The notes beneath the pieces were generated by a model. The model worked only from the letters and a program-made list of their open reading frames with translations. It searched no databases and had not been told where the DNA came from. The position numbers and the translations under genes were made by a program. Below are positions 8,719 to 16,647 of a stretch of 51,129 nt of DNA, one piece after another. Each line of letters starts with the position of its first letter. The stretch's first letter is position 1. This DNA comes from Methanobacteriota archaeon (GTDB lineage: Archaea > Halobacteriota > Methanomicrobia > Methanomicrobiales > Methanospirillaceae), in the NCBI GenBank assembly GCA_029547145.1, contig JAKPPV010000030.1, positions 1 to 51,129 of the forward strand. Reading direction: 5' to 3'.

Positions 8719-9612
8719 GTGATCTCGGGCCCGGTGTACAGCGTCGGGCCGGGGTGGATCTTGGTGGACCAGAGCATCGCGAATAGGGACTGCGCGTCTG
8801 CGTGGGCCGACAGGATGCGCCGGCACCTGTCCACCCCCCACCTGCTGCCGCTGCGTCCGGGGACTGCACTCGAGGACATCGCCAGCAACTCGCTCCCGGC
8901 GATCGAAGAGGCGCGGAACTACCTCGCCGAGATGACGGGGGTGGAAGGGGAACTGGCGGGCCGGACGGTCCTGATCGTGGAGGGGACACCCCTGCTGCCC
9001 TACCTCCTCGCCCGGCGTGGCGTGCAGGTGACGGTGACGACGCGCTCCCGCCGGTACGCCTCCTTCCTCCGGGGATGTTCACGGCAGCGGCGGGTGGAGG
9101 AGTCCGTGATCGTCCTCGATGGTCCCTTCGAGGTCGCCCATGACTCCGGGCCGTTCGATCTGGTGATCGGTTCCGCCGCGCTCTATACGCCCGAGATCGA
9201 GTCCACGATCGGGCGCCTGCTCGACCTAGTTGCGGGGACGCTCCACCTCTTCTGGCCCGAGAGCGCACCCCCGCAGCACCGGTTTCTCGCCGGCATGTGG
9301 CCCGAGGTCCATGGCGCCCCCTACGTCGAACCGCCCTATGCCTCGAGTCTCGCGCAGGTCCTCGACTGCCTGGGTTACCATTTCACGTATACCTCCGTGG
9401 AGGTCCGGGAACCGGTGATCTACCCCACGATCGGCGACGCGGTGGCCGACTGCGCGGCGAGGATGGGCGGGGTCGACAGGCGGGGAGAGGGCTACCTCCG
9501 GCGCGCACTGCGGACCTCACTGACCATGCAGAAGGAGGGGCTCAGGTTCCGGGGGACCTATCGGCGTGCCCAGTTCGTGATCCCGGCCCGCGCTGCCACG
9601 GTAGATCGTTGA
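8719..9612 (+). CDS. Putative class I SAM-dependent methyltransferase-like protein
   Basis: The product is 297 aa from GTG 8719; no ATG lies near the homologous start, and the ribosome binding site is weak, so the start is uncertain. The middle shows a Rossmann pattern: LAGRTVLIVEGTPLLPYLLA, then a strand ending TVTTRS, and PFDLVIGSAALYTPE in the position of motif IV. The first loop is not the usual glycine-rich GxGxG, so SAM binding is not certain. The N-terminal 70 residues and the C-terminal tail (RRAQFVIPAR) are unassigned. It is divergent from the kinase and 56 bp upstream of pth2; context with pth2-truD hints at an RNA or translation role, but that is only inference. Confidence 0.55.
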   Translation: MISGPVYSVGPGWILVDQSIANRDCASAWADRMRRHLSTPHLLPLRPGTALEDIASNSLPAIEEARNYLAEMTGVEGELAGRTVLIVEGTPLLPYLLARRGVQVTVTTRSRRYASFLRGCSRQRRVEESVIVLDGPFEVAHDSGPFDLVIGSAALYTPEIESTIGRLLDLVAGTLHLFWPESAPPQHRFLAGMWPEVHGAPYVEPPYASSLAQVLDCLGYHFTYTSVEVREPVIYPTIGDAVADCAARMGGVDRRGEGYLRRALRTSLTMQKEGLRFRGTYRRAQFVIPARAATVDR

Positions 9613-9668
9613 GCAGCGCCGCGATCGCCGCGTCAGGGCTATCTTCTCTGCGGACGACCAGATACGGG

Positions 9669-10031
9669 ATGCCCCCCGAGGACGAGTTCCGGTACAAGCA
9701 GTGCCTTCTGATCCGCGCCGATCTGAAGATCTCGTGCGGGAAACGGTGCGCGCAGATCGCCCACGCGGCGGTCATGGCCTTTGAGCACGCCGGCAGGGAA
9801 GAGCGGCGCGCATGGTTGAACGAGGGGCAGAAGAAGGTGGTCCTGAAGGTCCCCTCGCTCCAGGCGCTCTACGAGTTGAAGGTGATCGCCGAGCGGCAGG
9901 GGATCTCGACAGCCCTCGTCCAGGACGCCGGTCTGACCGAGGTCCCGCCCGGCACGATCACAGCCCTCGGGCTCGGCCCGGCCCGGTCCGAGGTCCTTGA
10001 CCGGGTGACGGGCGGGCTTCCGCTGCTATGA
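9669..10031 (+). CDS. pth2: Archaeal-type peptidyl-tRNA hydrolase Pth2
   Basis: The product is 120 aa, close to the usual 115 of archaeal/eukaryal Pth2. The family core is clear: YKQCLLIRADLKISCGKRCA, QIAHAAVMAF, KKVVLKV, then VQDAGLTEVPPGT and TALGLGP near the C-terminus, which carry the conserved Lys, Gln-His and Asp positions. It releases peptides from prematurely dropped peptidyl-tRNA in the cytoplasm. Start ATG 9669 is the only one that keeps family length; the ribosome binding site is poor. Its stop overlaps truD by 4 bp (ATGA), a coupling common in archaea. Confidence 0.95.
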   Translation: MPPEDEFRYKQCLLIRADLKISCGKRCAQIAHAAVMAFEHAGREERRAWLNEGQKKVVLKVPSLQALYELKVIAERQGISTALVQDAGLTEVPPGTITALGLGPARSEVLDRVTGGLPLL

Positions 10032-11299
10032 TCCCGACCCACCATCCGCTTGAGCGGTCGCTCGGTATCTGCTGGTACGCAAACGACGGGCCCGGTACCG
10101 GCGGGCGCCTCCGGTCCTCGCCCGAGGACTTCGTCGTCGAGGAGTGCGAGACGCTTCCACCCCTCACCGGGGGCCCCTACCTGGTCTGCCGCCTGAAAAA
10201 GAAGAACTGGGAGCAGGGAAAGGCGGTGCGGGCGATCTCGGACCGGCTCGGCATCAGTCACCGGCGGTGTTCGTTTGCCGGGACGAAGGACCGCCGCGCG
10301 GTGACCACCCAGTCGATCGCCCTCTACAACGTGACCGCCGAAGCGGTGCGAAACCTCGCGATCCCCGACCTCACCCTCGAGCCCCTGGGATACGCGAACC
10401 GGGGATTCGCCCTCGGTGACCTTGCGGGAAACCGGTTCCGGATCGTCGTCCGGGAATGCAGCACGGACGACCTGGAGGCGCGGGTGGCGGCGGCGATCCG
10501 GGTGGTGTCCGGCGGTATCCCGAACTACGTCGGCCTTCAGCGGTTCGGGGTCGTCCGGCCGATCACCCACATCGTCGGCCGGCTCCTCGTTGCCGGTGAG
10601 GTCGAGGGCGCAGTCACCGCCTACATCGGTCTCTCCTACCCGACCGAGTCCGTACCCGTCCGGGAGGCGCGCGAGGCCTTCGAGATCGAGAAAAACCCCC
10701 GCACCGCGCTCTCCCGGTTCCCCGTCCCGCTCCGCTACGAGCGCGCGATGCTCCATCACCTGGCCTCGTCGCCCGGGGATTTTGAAGGGGCACTCAGGAC
10801 CTTACCGCCGAAGCTCGCCTCGATGCTCGTCTCGGCCTACCAGTCCCACCTCTTCAACCGGGTGCTCTCGGCGCGGATCGCGCGTGGCGTCCCGCTGGAC
10901 GAACCGGAGGTCGGCGACCGGCTCGTCTTTTCTGACGGCAGAACGGACGTGGTCGGGGACCGTTCGGTGGGGCCGGCGCGGATGCTCGTCCGGCGGGGAC
11001 GGGCGCGGGTGGGGATCGCCCTCCCGGGGAGCACCCCGTTCGAGGTGCGGGGGGAGACGGACGCGACCACCCAAAGGCTGCTGGAGGAGGACGGTGTCGA
11101 CGAGTCCGGCTTTGAGCGGGCTGCTGCGCTCGTCGGGACCCCGTTCTCCGGCGCCGTCCGGCCGATCCGGCTCGCCGCCACGGTCAGGAGCCGTGTCGGT
11201 ACGGACTCGTACGAACTCTCCTTCGCGATCGGCCCGGGTTGTTATGCCACCACGGTCTGCCGCGAGTTCACGAAGGGCGACCCCCTCCAGATGGTCTAG
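10028..11299 (+). CDS. truD: tRNA pseudouridine synthase TruD
   Basis: The product is 423 aa. The hallmark FAGTKDRRAVTTQ motif (about residues 84-96) carries the catalytic Asp near 88. Further family signals are NWEQGKAVRAIS, GNRFRIVVR, GIPNYVGLQRFGVVRP and the VSAYQSHLFNRVLSAR segment. The insertion domain expected of TruD lies in the middle third. TruD isomerises U13 of certain tRNAs, and in archaea possibly U35. Translation is coupled to pth2. The last four bases are CTAG, shared as stop codon with the gene on the opposite strand. Confidence 0.96.
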   Translation: MIPTHHPLERSLGICWYANDGPGTGGRLRSSPEDFVVEECETLPPLTGGPYLVCRLKKKNWEQGKAVRAISDRLGISHRRCSFAGTKDRRAVTTQSIALYNVTAEAVRNLAIPDLTLEPLGYANRGFALGDLAGNRFRIVVRECSTDDLEARVAAAIRVVSGGIPNYVGLQRFGVVRPITHIVGRLLVAGEVEGAVTAYIGLSYPTESVPVREAREAFEIEKNPRTALSRFPVPLRYERAMLHHLASSPGDFEGALRTLPPKLASMLVSAYQSHLFNRVLSARIARGVPLDEPEVGDRLVFSDGRTDVVGDRSVGPARMLVRRGRARVGIALPGSTPFEVRGETDATTQRLLEEDGVDESGFERAAALVGTPFSGAVRPIRLAATVRSRVGTDSYELSFAIGPGCYATTVCREFTKGDPLQMV

Positions 11300-11976
11300 T
11301 GATAGAGGACGTCGTACTCGGTCACCAGGTTCGTGCCGCAGAGGTAGTGAGCCTTGAGTGAAAGGCGGATCATCTCCTCCTCCGAGTCGATCCGCATCCC
11401 TCCGACCAGAGACGGGGTATCCTCACCACCGACGATGAACGGGAGGTGGATCAACCGGATCTCGTCCACGAGCCGGTGATGCAGCATGTGCCAGTTCAGG
11501 GTCGGTCCCCCCTCGATCATGAGTGACGAGACCCCGTACTCCTCGACGAGGATGCGCATCAGGAGGGGGAGGTCGACCCGTTCCACTCCGGCCGTCACCA
11601 CGTCCACGCCGGTGGCGCGCAGCGCTGCAACCCGTTCCGGCGGTGCGCGTTCGGCGACGGCCACCAGGGTCCTCGCCTCCGGAGAGAGGACGTTCGCACC
11701 CGGCGGAAGATCGGCGTCCGATGAGGGGATCACCCGGAGCGGGCTTTTCCCCTCGACGAGGCGGACGGTCAGGTGCGAGTCGTCGATCCGGATCGTGTTG
11801 GATCCGACCATGATCGCATCGTACCGCGCGCGGGTCTGGTGGAGGAGGATCTCGGTCTCCGGGGCCATGAACTTCATCAGGCGTTTGCTCGAGGCCCCCC
11901 TCTTGAGGGTCAGCTTCCCGTCGGCCGTGATCTCGGACATCATCAGCACATGCGGCCGAATGCGGTCGTCTGGCAT
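11296..11976 (-). CDS. arfC: 2,5-diamino-6-ribosylamino-pyrimidinone 5'-phosphate reductase (RibD C-terminal/Rib7 type)
   Basis: The product is 226 aa from ATG 11976 (MPDDRIRPHVLMMSEI); the frame is open 23 codons further but those lie upstream of the TATA-predicted transcript start. Family features: VLMMSEITADGKLTL, RYDAIMVGSNTIRIDD, VIPSSDADLPP, and the C-terminal VSSLMIEGGPTLNWHML, the NADPH/substrate motif. It reduces the ribose of the GTP-derived pyrimidine on the way to riboflavin and F420 deazaflavin, both central to methanogens. The TATA-like TTTTTATC on the minus strand at 12013-12020 is about 40 bp upstream. It ends in a TAG embedded in the truD stop. Confidence 0.9.
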   Translation of the reverse strand: MPDDRIRPHVLMMSEITADGKLTLKRGASSKRLMKFMAPETEILLHQTRARYDAIMVGSNTIRIDDSHLTVRLVEGKSPLRVIPSSDADLPPGANVLSPEARTLVAVAERAPPERVAALRATGVDVVTAGVERVDLPLLMRILVEEYGVSSLMIEGGPTLNWHMLHHRLVDEIRLIHLPFIVGGEDTPSLVGGMRIDSEEEMIRLSLKAHYLCGTNLVTEYDVLYH

Positions 11977-12010
11977 GGTATTCTTCCTGATACAAGGCAT
12001 TTGCGCCGGA

Positions 12011-12060
12011 GAGATAAAAAGGGGAGAGGTTTCGTGGTCATCCAACCCGCGACTTTATCC
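12011..12060. promoter_or_regulatory. Divergent promoter pair for arfC and the phosphatidyltransferase gene
   Basis: ATAAAAA at 12014-12020 reads as TTTTTAT on the minus strand, 37-44 bp before the arfC start. ACTTTATCC at 12052-12060 serves the plus strand, about 57 bp before GTG 12117. The two boxes are back to back with about 35 bp between them. Confidence 0.45.
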
Positions 12061-12116
12061 CTGCCCCCGCCCGATCATAGAGAGGCAGCCCCTATCGGGG
12101 GCCAAGGAGACCGGAC

Positions 12117-12767
12117 GTGAATATTACGGCGCTGCGGCCCAGGTTTCGGCGGTACCTGGAACCGCTTGCAGGCCTGTTTGTCCGCCTGCGCCTCTCCCCC
12201 AACCAGCTCTCGGCGCTCTCGCTCTTCGCCGGGCTCGCCGCCATGGTGCTCTTTGCCACGTGGCACTTCTTTTTCGGGGCGGTCCTTCTGTTCGTCTCGT
12301 CCGTGCTGGACCTGGTCGATGGATCGGTTGCCCGTCTCACCGGGAGGCACTCCAGTTTCGGTGCCGTCTTCGACTGGATCGTGGATAAATACGTGGATGC
12401 CGCCGTCCTGCTCGGCATCGGGATGTCGGGTATCCCGATCGTCTCGGACGTTCTCCCCGTTCCTCCGATCGTGGATACCGGGCTCGTCATGCTCGCGATC
12501 ATCGGATCGCTGATGAACACCTTCATTAAGCCCGTCGTCTATGCCGAGGTGGGATACGTCGAGCGTGAAGGGGGAAAGATCCAGGACCCGCTCGAGGGCG
12601 TGGGGTTCTTCGGCAGGCCCGAGACGGTCCTCTGCCTGTGCATCGGCGGTGCCGCTCACCTCCTTGCAGGGCCCGCGGCGATCGGTGCCGCGATCGTCCT
12701 GATCGCGGTCTGCACCAATCTCTCCGCCGCCCAGCGGGTCATCTACCTCTACCGACGACTCGCATGA
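12117..12767 (+). CDS. CDP-alcohol phosphatidyltransferase (archaeal polar-lipid head-group enzyme)
   Basis: The product is 216 aa from GTG 12117 with AAGGAGA 8-9 nt upstream. The family signature DG(x)2AR(x)8G(x)3D(x)3D is complete: DGSVAR, eight residues, GAVFDWIVD (about residues 68-90). About six hydrophobic segments make it an integral membrane enzyme. It joins CDP-archaeol to a polar alcohol. The N-terminus (RPRFRRYLEPLAGLFVRL) resembles archaetidylinositol-phosphate synthases, but serine or glycerol-phosphate specificity cannot be excluded. It converges on archaeosortase artA with a 29-bp overlap, of interest because the archaeosortase pathway depends on archaetidylethanolamine-type lipids. 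Confidence 0.85.
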   Translation: MNITALRPRFRRYLEPLAGLFVRLRLSPNQLSALSLFAGLAAMVLFATWHFFFGAVLLFVSSVLDLVDGSVARLTGRHSSFGAVFDWIVDKYVDAAVLLGIGMSGIPIVSDVLPVPPIVDTGLVMLAIIGSLMNTFIKPVVYAEVGYVEREGGKIQDPLEGVGFFGRPETVLCLCIGGAAHLLAGPAAIGAAIVLIAVCTNLSAAQRVIYLYRRLA

Positions 12768-13548
12768 GATCGGCCCGATAGACCTTGACCAGATCGGCCG
12801 CCAGGTCCCCGAGTGCAGGGATGAGGGAGAAGAGGGTCCAGGCGATCAGGACGAGGATCACCAGGGCACCCAGCTCCGCCAGCACGTTGTGTGCCCAGAA
12901 GAAGGATTCATACCCGAACTCGCCGTTTCCGGCGATCTCCGGGAGGAAGGGAAACCACTGTTCCGTGTAGGCGATTACCACGAAGACGTTCCGTAACAGG
13001 TTCAACAGGTAGATCACGGGGGCGACCACGAGGAATGCGAGGGCACGCTCCCGGAATGAAGCCGGTACGGCGAATGCCACACCGAGCATGATCGCGATCG
13101 ACTGGATCCCGGTGCAGGCGAGGATGATCTCGACCCTGAGACCGTTGTGGATGAGGACGTTCCACGCCCACATCCCGTACTGGAACCCGATCGCATCCAG
13201 GAGCCAGGTGAGCTGTGCGACGACGACACCGATCAGCCAGTTCCCGAGCGGTGGATAGAAGGCGAAAGGAGCATAGAGCACGAACGCGATCGCGGCGCCC
13301 CGGGTGAGGGCGAGCACCGGGGGGTCGAGGACGAGCAGCCTGCGGACGGTGATCCAGAGAAAGGGGACCGATGCGAGGGTGAGCGCCGGGTAGACGAAGT
13401 TGTTCTCCGCCGTGAACTCGGGCAAAAGGGCGATCAGGACGAGCACCATTCCGGTCCAACCGGCACACCCGGCAAACCGCCGGTGGGGCCCCGGCACTAG
13501 GAAGAGACCGAATGCAAGGGCGGACGCGAGGACGAGGTACCCGATCAT
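12739..13548 (-). CDS. artA: Archaeosortase A
   Basis: The product is 269 aa with seven or eight hydrophobic segments. Candidate catalytic residues of the exosortase/archaeosortase fold are present: Cys145 in ACTGIQS, Arg186 in NLLRNVFVV and His220 in FFWAHNV. It removes a C-terminal sorting segment (PGF-CTERM type in known cases) and passes the surface protein to a lipid anchor at the outer membrane face. Start ATG 13548 is about 27 bp from a TATA-like box on the minus strand (CCCATAAGAG, 13571-13580), so the mRNA is probably leaderless; a much longer frame reaching 13935 overlaps tfs and is not real. The 3' end overlaps the phosphatidyltransferase gene. Confidence 0.88.
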   Translation of the reverse strand: MIGYLVLASALAFGLFLVPGPHRRFAGCAGWTGMVLVLIALLPEFTAENNFVYPALTLASVPFLWITVRRLLVLDPPVLALTRGAAIAFVLYAPFAFYPPLGNWLIGVVVAQLTWLLDAIGFQYGMWAWNVLIHNGLRVEIILACTGIQSIAIMLGVAFAVPASFRERALAFLVVAPVIYLLNLLRNVFVVIAYTEQWFPFLPEIAGNGEFGYESFFWAHNVLAELGALVILVLIAWTLFSLIPALGDLAADLVKVYRADLMRVVGRGR

Positions 13549-13570
13549 CACTAGGAGTCGACGAGCGCCG

Positions 13571-13617
13571 CTCTTATGGGTTTCTCTCGGGGCAGGATGA
13601 CCCGAAAGAAGGCTTAA
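13571..13617. promoter_or_regulatory. Divergent promoter region for artA and tfs
   Basis: Minus-strand CCCATAAGAG (13571-13580) is about 27 bp before artA, and plus-strand GGCTTAATC (13611-13619) is about 30 bp before tfs. Both would yield mRNAs with almost no leader. Confidence 0.45.
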
Positions 13618-13644
13618 TCTCCTCTCGACTCGAAGTTTTGACAG

Positions 13645-13956
13645 ATGTTCTGTCCGCAGTGCAAGAGCCTGATGATCTCCTCGGCGGGCCAGCTCAAATG
13701 CCGGCGGTGCGGGTACATCCGGCAGATCACCGAGAGTGATCAGATGAAGAAGACCGATCCCCGTCAGGAGAAGGAGATCATCTTCTTTGACGAGGAGGAC
13801 GAGGTCGCCACCAAGCCCACGACCGCGATCAAGTGCCCTGAGTGCGGACACAACCTGGCCTTCTGGTGGATGCGCCAGCTCCGTTCTGCCGACGAGTCCG
13901 AGGTACGGTTCTTCCGGTGCGTGGCGTGCAGCCACACGTGGCGCGAGTATGACTGA
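13645..13956 (+). CDS. tfs: Transcription factor S (archaeal RNA polymerase cleavage factor)
   Basis: The product is 103 aa, the family length. An N-terminal zinc ribbon has CPQC (residues 3-6) and CRRC (19-22). The C-terminal ribbon has CPECGHNLAFWWMRQLRSAD then ESE, FFRCVACSHTWREY; the acidic Asp-Glu in SADESE is the pair that enters the polymerase active site and stimulates cleavage of backtracked RNA. It is divergent from artA. The promoter suggests a leaderless or nearly leaderless mRNA. Confidence 0.95.
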   Translation: MFCPQCKSLMISSAGQLKCRRCGYIRQITESDQMKKTDPRQEKEIIFFDEEDEVATKPTTAIKCPECGHNLAFWWMRQLRSADESEVRFFRCVACSHTWREYD

Positions 13957-14003
13957 GGGTGGATACCCACCTTTTTACCCCGTTTTCTCCATACCTCTTT
14001 TGC

Positions 14004-15413
14004 ATGCGCCCCCTCTACCTCGGTAAGGTTCACCTGCACTGGTGCGATGCCTGTCACGTGCCGGTCCTCGGCGAATCGTGCGGCCGGTGCGGCGGAGTGA
14101 CGCGCCCGGTCGCGGTCACCCCCCCCGGGGATGCACGGCCCGCCTTTGACGCCGATCTCTCCCTCGTCAACCAGGTCTATACGGATCACTTCGGTGCACC
14201 TCTCGTTCCGGAAGGGATGCTCGCCCTCCTGAACAAGGTGCCCGATCCCGATCGGATGGAAGAGGTCATCGTCGGCGGCGCCATCGTCGGGCAGATCCGG
14301 TTCATCCCGTCCGAGGACCGCTGGGAGCCGATCCCGCGGATCGAGGCGGGCAACGTGCTCGCACCGGAGCGCAGGTACGTGATCGCGGATTCGGGTGCGG
14401 TTCCCTCGATCCGCGACGAGGGGGCGAGCCTTCTGGCACCTGGTCTGCGCGAGATCGACCCTGCGGTTCGGGCGGGGGACGAGGTCTTCATCCTGGCACC
14501 GGACGGGACCGTCATCGGGGTTGGACGTGCACGGGTCTCGGCGGACGAGGCCCGGTCCATGACCCGGGGCCCGGTCGTCCGGACGCGGAGAAACCAGCCG
14601 GGCCTCTGTCGTCCCGGCAGCGCCACCTGGCAGGACGCGGTGGAGGCGAACGGGCCGGTCCTGGACCGGTACGAATCGGTCGCCCGCGCGTTCGTGCGCG
14701 AGGTGATCGATGGGCATCCCGGTCTCCCGGTGACGGTCTCGTACTCCGGGGGCAAGGACAGCCTTGCCACCCTCCTCGTCGTCCAGAAAGAGTTCGGGCC
14801 GGTGCCGCTCCTCTTCGCCGATACCGGGTTCGAGTTCCCCGAGACCTACGCGAACCTCGAACGGGTCGCGGAGCAGTACGGGGTACGGGTCGTCCGCTCG
14901 TCGGGCCGGACCAGGTTCGACCAGGTCTTCGAAACGCAGGGTCCGCCCGCGGTGGACGCGCGCTGGTGCTGTGAGGTCTGCAAGCTCGGTCCGATCGGGG
15001 AGGCGATCCGCGAGCAGTGGGGCGAGTGTCTCTCGTTCATCGGTCAGCGCAAGTATGAATCCGCCAGGCGGTCGAAGAGCCGGCGGGTATGGAGGAACCC
15101 CTCTCTTTCGGTCCAGCTCTCCGCGGCCCCGATTCACACCTGGACCGCCCTGCACGTCTGGTTGTACCTGTTCCGCGAGGGGGCGCCGTACAATTCCCTC
15201 TACGAGGAGGGGTTCGACCGTATCGGGTGCTATATCTGCCCGTCGAGCGACCTTTCCGTATTCAGGACGCTCAAGGATCGGTACCCCGACCTGATGGCCG
15301 CATGGTTCGATCGCCTGCGCGCCTGGCAACAGGCCCGGGGTCTATCGGACGGGTGGGTGAACGACGGAGAATGGAGGAGGTTCGGAGCCCATGAAGCGTG
15401 TCGCCGTCGTTGA
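14004..15413 (+). CDS. Zinc-ribbon/PUA/PAPS-reductase-like protein with APS-reductase-type Cys pairs
   Basis: The product is 469 aa from ATG 14004, about 27 bp downstream of the TATA-like CTTTTTACC, so leaderless; an in-frame ATG at 13959 precedes that box. Domains in order: a zinc ribbon (Cys14, 17, 26, 29); a PUA-like domain at about 115-180 (RYVIADSGAVPSIRDEGASL, then DEVFILAPDG); and a PP-loop PAPS-reductase domain with SYSGGKDSLATLL near 246-258. WCCEVCK near 321 and GCYIC near 408 give CC-X85-CXXC, the [4Fe-4S] layout of APS reductases. A PUA domain normally binds RNA, so RNA sulfuration or another tRNA modification is as likely as sulfate reduction. It overlaps hisH by 23 bp. Confidence 0.8.
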   Translation: MRPLYLGKVHLHWCDACHVPVLGESCGRCGGVTRPVAVTPPGDARPAFDADLSLVNQVYTDHFGAPLVPEGMLALLNKVPDPDRMEEVIVGGAIVGQIRFIPSEDRWEPIPRIEAGNVLAPERRYVIADSGAVPSIRDEGASLLAPGLREIDPAVRAGDEVFILAPDGTVIGVGRARVSADEARSMTRGPVVRTRRNQPGLCRPGSATWQDAVEANGPVLDRYESVARAFVREVIDGHPGLPVTVSYSGGKDSLATLLVVQKEFGPVPLLFADTGFEFPETYANLERVAEQYGVRVVRSSGRTRFDQVFETQGPPAVDARWCCEVCKLGPIGEAIREQWGECLSFIGQRKYESARRSKSRRVWRNPSLSVQLSAAPIHTWTALHVWLYLFREGAPYNSLYEEGFDRIGCYICPSSDLSVFRTLKDRYPDLMAAWFDRLRAWQQARGLSDGWVNDGEWRRFGAHEACRRR

Positions 15414-15996
15414 CTACGGGCTGGGAAACCTGCGCTCGGTCACCCGCGGGCTCGAGCGCGCCGGCGCCGACGTCCGGCTCACGTCCGACCCGGAGGAGGT
15501 CCTTGCCGCCGATCGGGTCGTGCTGCCCGGGGTCGGCGCGTTTCACGAGGGGATGGCACAGCTACGACCGCTCGTCGAGAGCATTCAACAGGCCGTCGGG
15601 AGCATCCCCGTCCTCGGGATCTGTCTGGGGATGCAGATGCTGCTCGAGTCCTCGGAGGAGCACGGGCGGCACCAGGGTCTCGGGCTGGTGCCGGGAGAGG
15701 TCTGTGCCTTCCCCCGGGTTCCGGGGTATAAGGTCCCCCACATGGGCTGGAACACCATCCGGGTCGAACAGCCGGACGACCCCCTCCTCGACGGGCTCCC
15801 TTTGGAGACCCACGTCTACTTCGTCCACTCCTACTACGCCCGCACCGGACCCGCCGAGCGGCTCTGCACGACCGACTACATCTGTTCGTTCTCCTCGGTG
15901 GTGCGGTCGAAGAACGCATGGGGCGTGCAGTTCCACCCCGAGAAGAGCAGCTCGGTCGGCCTTCGGATCCTGGAGAACTTCATCGGGCGGTGCTAA
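15391..15996 (+). CDS. hisH: Imidazole glycerol phosphate synthase, glutamine amidotransferase subunit HisH
   Basis: The product is 201 aa, the usual length. The class I amidotransferase triad is visible: nucleophile Cys in GICLGMQML (about residue 77) and His-x-Glu in QFHPEKSSS. VVDYGLGNLRSV at the start and LPGVGAF are HisH-specific. It supplies ammonia to HisF to form IGP and AICAR in histidine synthesis. HisF is not in the window, so the his genes are dispersed. ATG 15391 has GGAG 5-6 nt upstream, inside the previous gene. Confidence 0.96.
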   Translation: MKRVAVVDYGLGNLRSVTRGLERAGADVRLTSDPEEVLAADRVVLPGVGAFHEGMAQLRPLVESIQQAVGSIPVLGICLGMQMLLESSEEHGRHQGLGLVPGEVCAFPRVPGYKVPHMGWNTIRVEQPDDPLLDGLPLETHVYFVHSYYARTGPAERLCTTDYICSFSSVVRSKNAWGVQFHPEKSSSVGLRILENFIGRC

Positions 15997-16009
15997 CCGG
16001 GATCTCCGA

Positions 16010-16519
16010 TCAGTGCACCGCGATCCAGAGGTTGACGTTCCGGTAGGCGGCCCTGACCCGATCCGCCCCCGAGACGGACTCGGGCGGGACCGCATTCGCC
16101 TTGAAGAGGAGGAACTCGAGCTTGTTCGGTCCCTTCTCGTTGATGACGACCTCGTACGGCTGCTCGTAGGTCTGCCCGTCGGCGAGCTCGACCGGGACGG
16201 TCCCGAGGCGTCTCATCGAGACGATCTCCGAGCGGTTGGTCGCGTTGTTGATCGTCTCCTTTGCCGCGTAGACCTCGACCATGTACTGCGTCGGTGCACC
16301 TTCATGGTTCGTGATCCCCATGATGACGGCCTCACCGCGCCCGACGCGCAGGTCGTAGAAGTAGTCCTCCGCGATCCCGTCCTTGCCGAGCAGATACAGC
16401 TCGGTGAACGGCTCCTCGCGGGGTGGAACCTGGGTCAGGTAGGCGACGACCCCGAGACTGGCGACGACCGCGGTGAACAGGACCCATGTTAGCAGCTTGT
16501 CAAGACCCGACGTGGTCAC
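16010..16519 (-). CDS. DUF1616-type membrane-anchored extracellular protein
   Basis: From GTG 16519 the product is 169 aa. This start has GGGAG about 7 nt upstream, whereas the ATGs at 16543 and 16561 have none. One transmembrane helix lies near residues 8-28 (LLTWVLFTAVVASLGVVAYL), followed by an outside beta-rich domain: ELYLLGKDGIAEDY, GRGEAVIMGITNHEG, QYMVEVYAAKE and a final NVNLWIAVH. This pattern matches DUF1616 proteins of methanogens and haloarchaea, linked to cell-surface or S-layer biology but without known activity. It converges on hisH with a 13-bp gap. Confidence 0.7.
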   Translation of the reverse strand: MTTSGLDKLLTWVLFTAVVASLGVVAYLTQVPPREEPFTELYLLGKDGIAEDYFYDLRVGRGEAVIMGITNHEGAPTQYMVEVYAAKETINNATNRSEIVSMRRLGTVPVELADGQTYEQPYEVVINEKGPNKLEFLLFKANAVPPESVSGADRVRAAYRNVNLWIAVH

Positions 16520-16613
16520 GGGAGTGCTCCCTTCGCAGAGCATGCCGGAAACGGGAAACAATCCTTTCCGGTCCTGCCCCGGGCAGGAGTGCTCTGCGAT
16601 GTATCAGGATAGA

Positions 16614-16625
16614 TCTGCATGCAGA
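16614..16625. repeat. 12-bp perfect palindrome TCTGCATGCAGA
   Basis: The palindrome lies between the stop of the flavin split-barrel gene and the DUF1616 gene, about 95 bp upstream of the latter. It may be an operator or chance; no TATA box is clearly placed beside it. Confidence 0.3.
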
Positions 16626-16647
16626 CGAAAAAAGGGTATCGGACCGG

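Noticed and set aside
12739-13935. 398-codon version of artA
   Set aside because: The first 129 codons overlap tfs and its promoter and read as shadow sequence; the TATA box fits ATG 13548.
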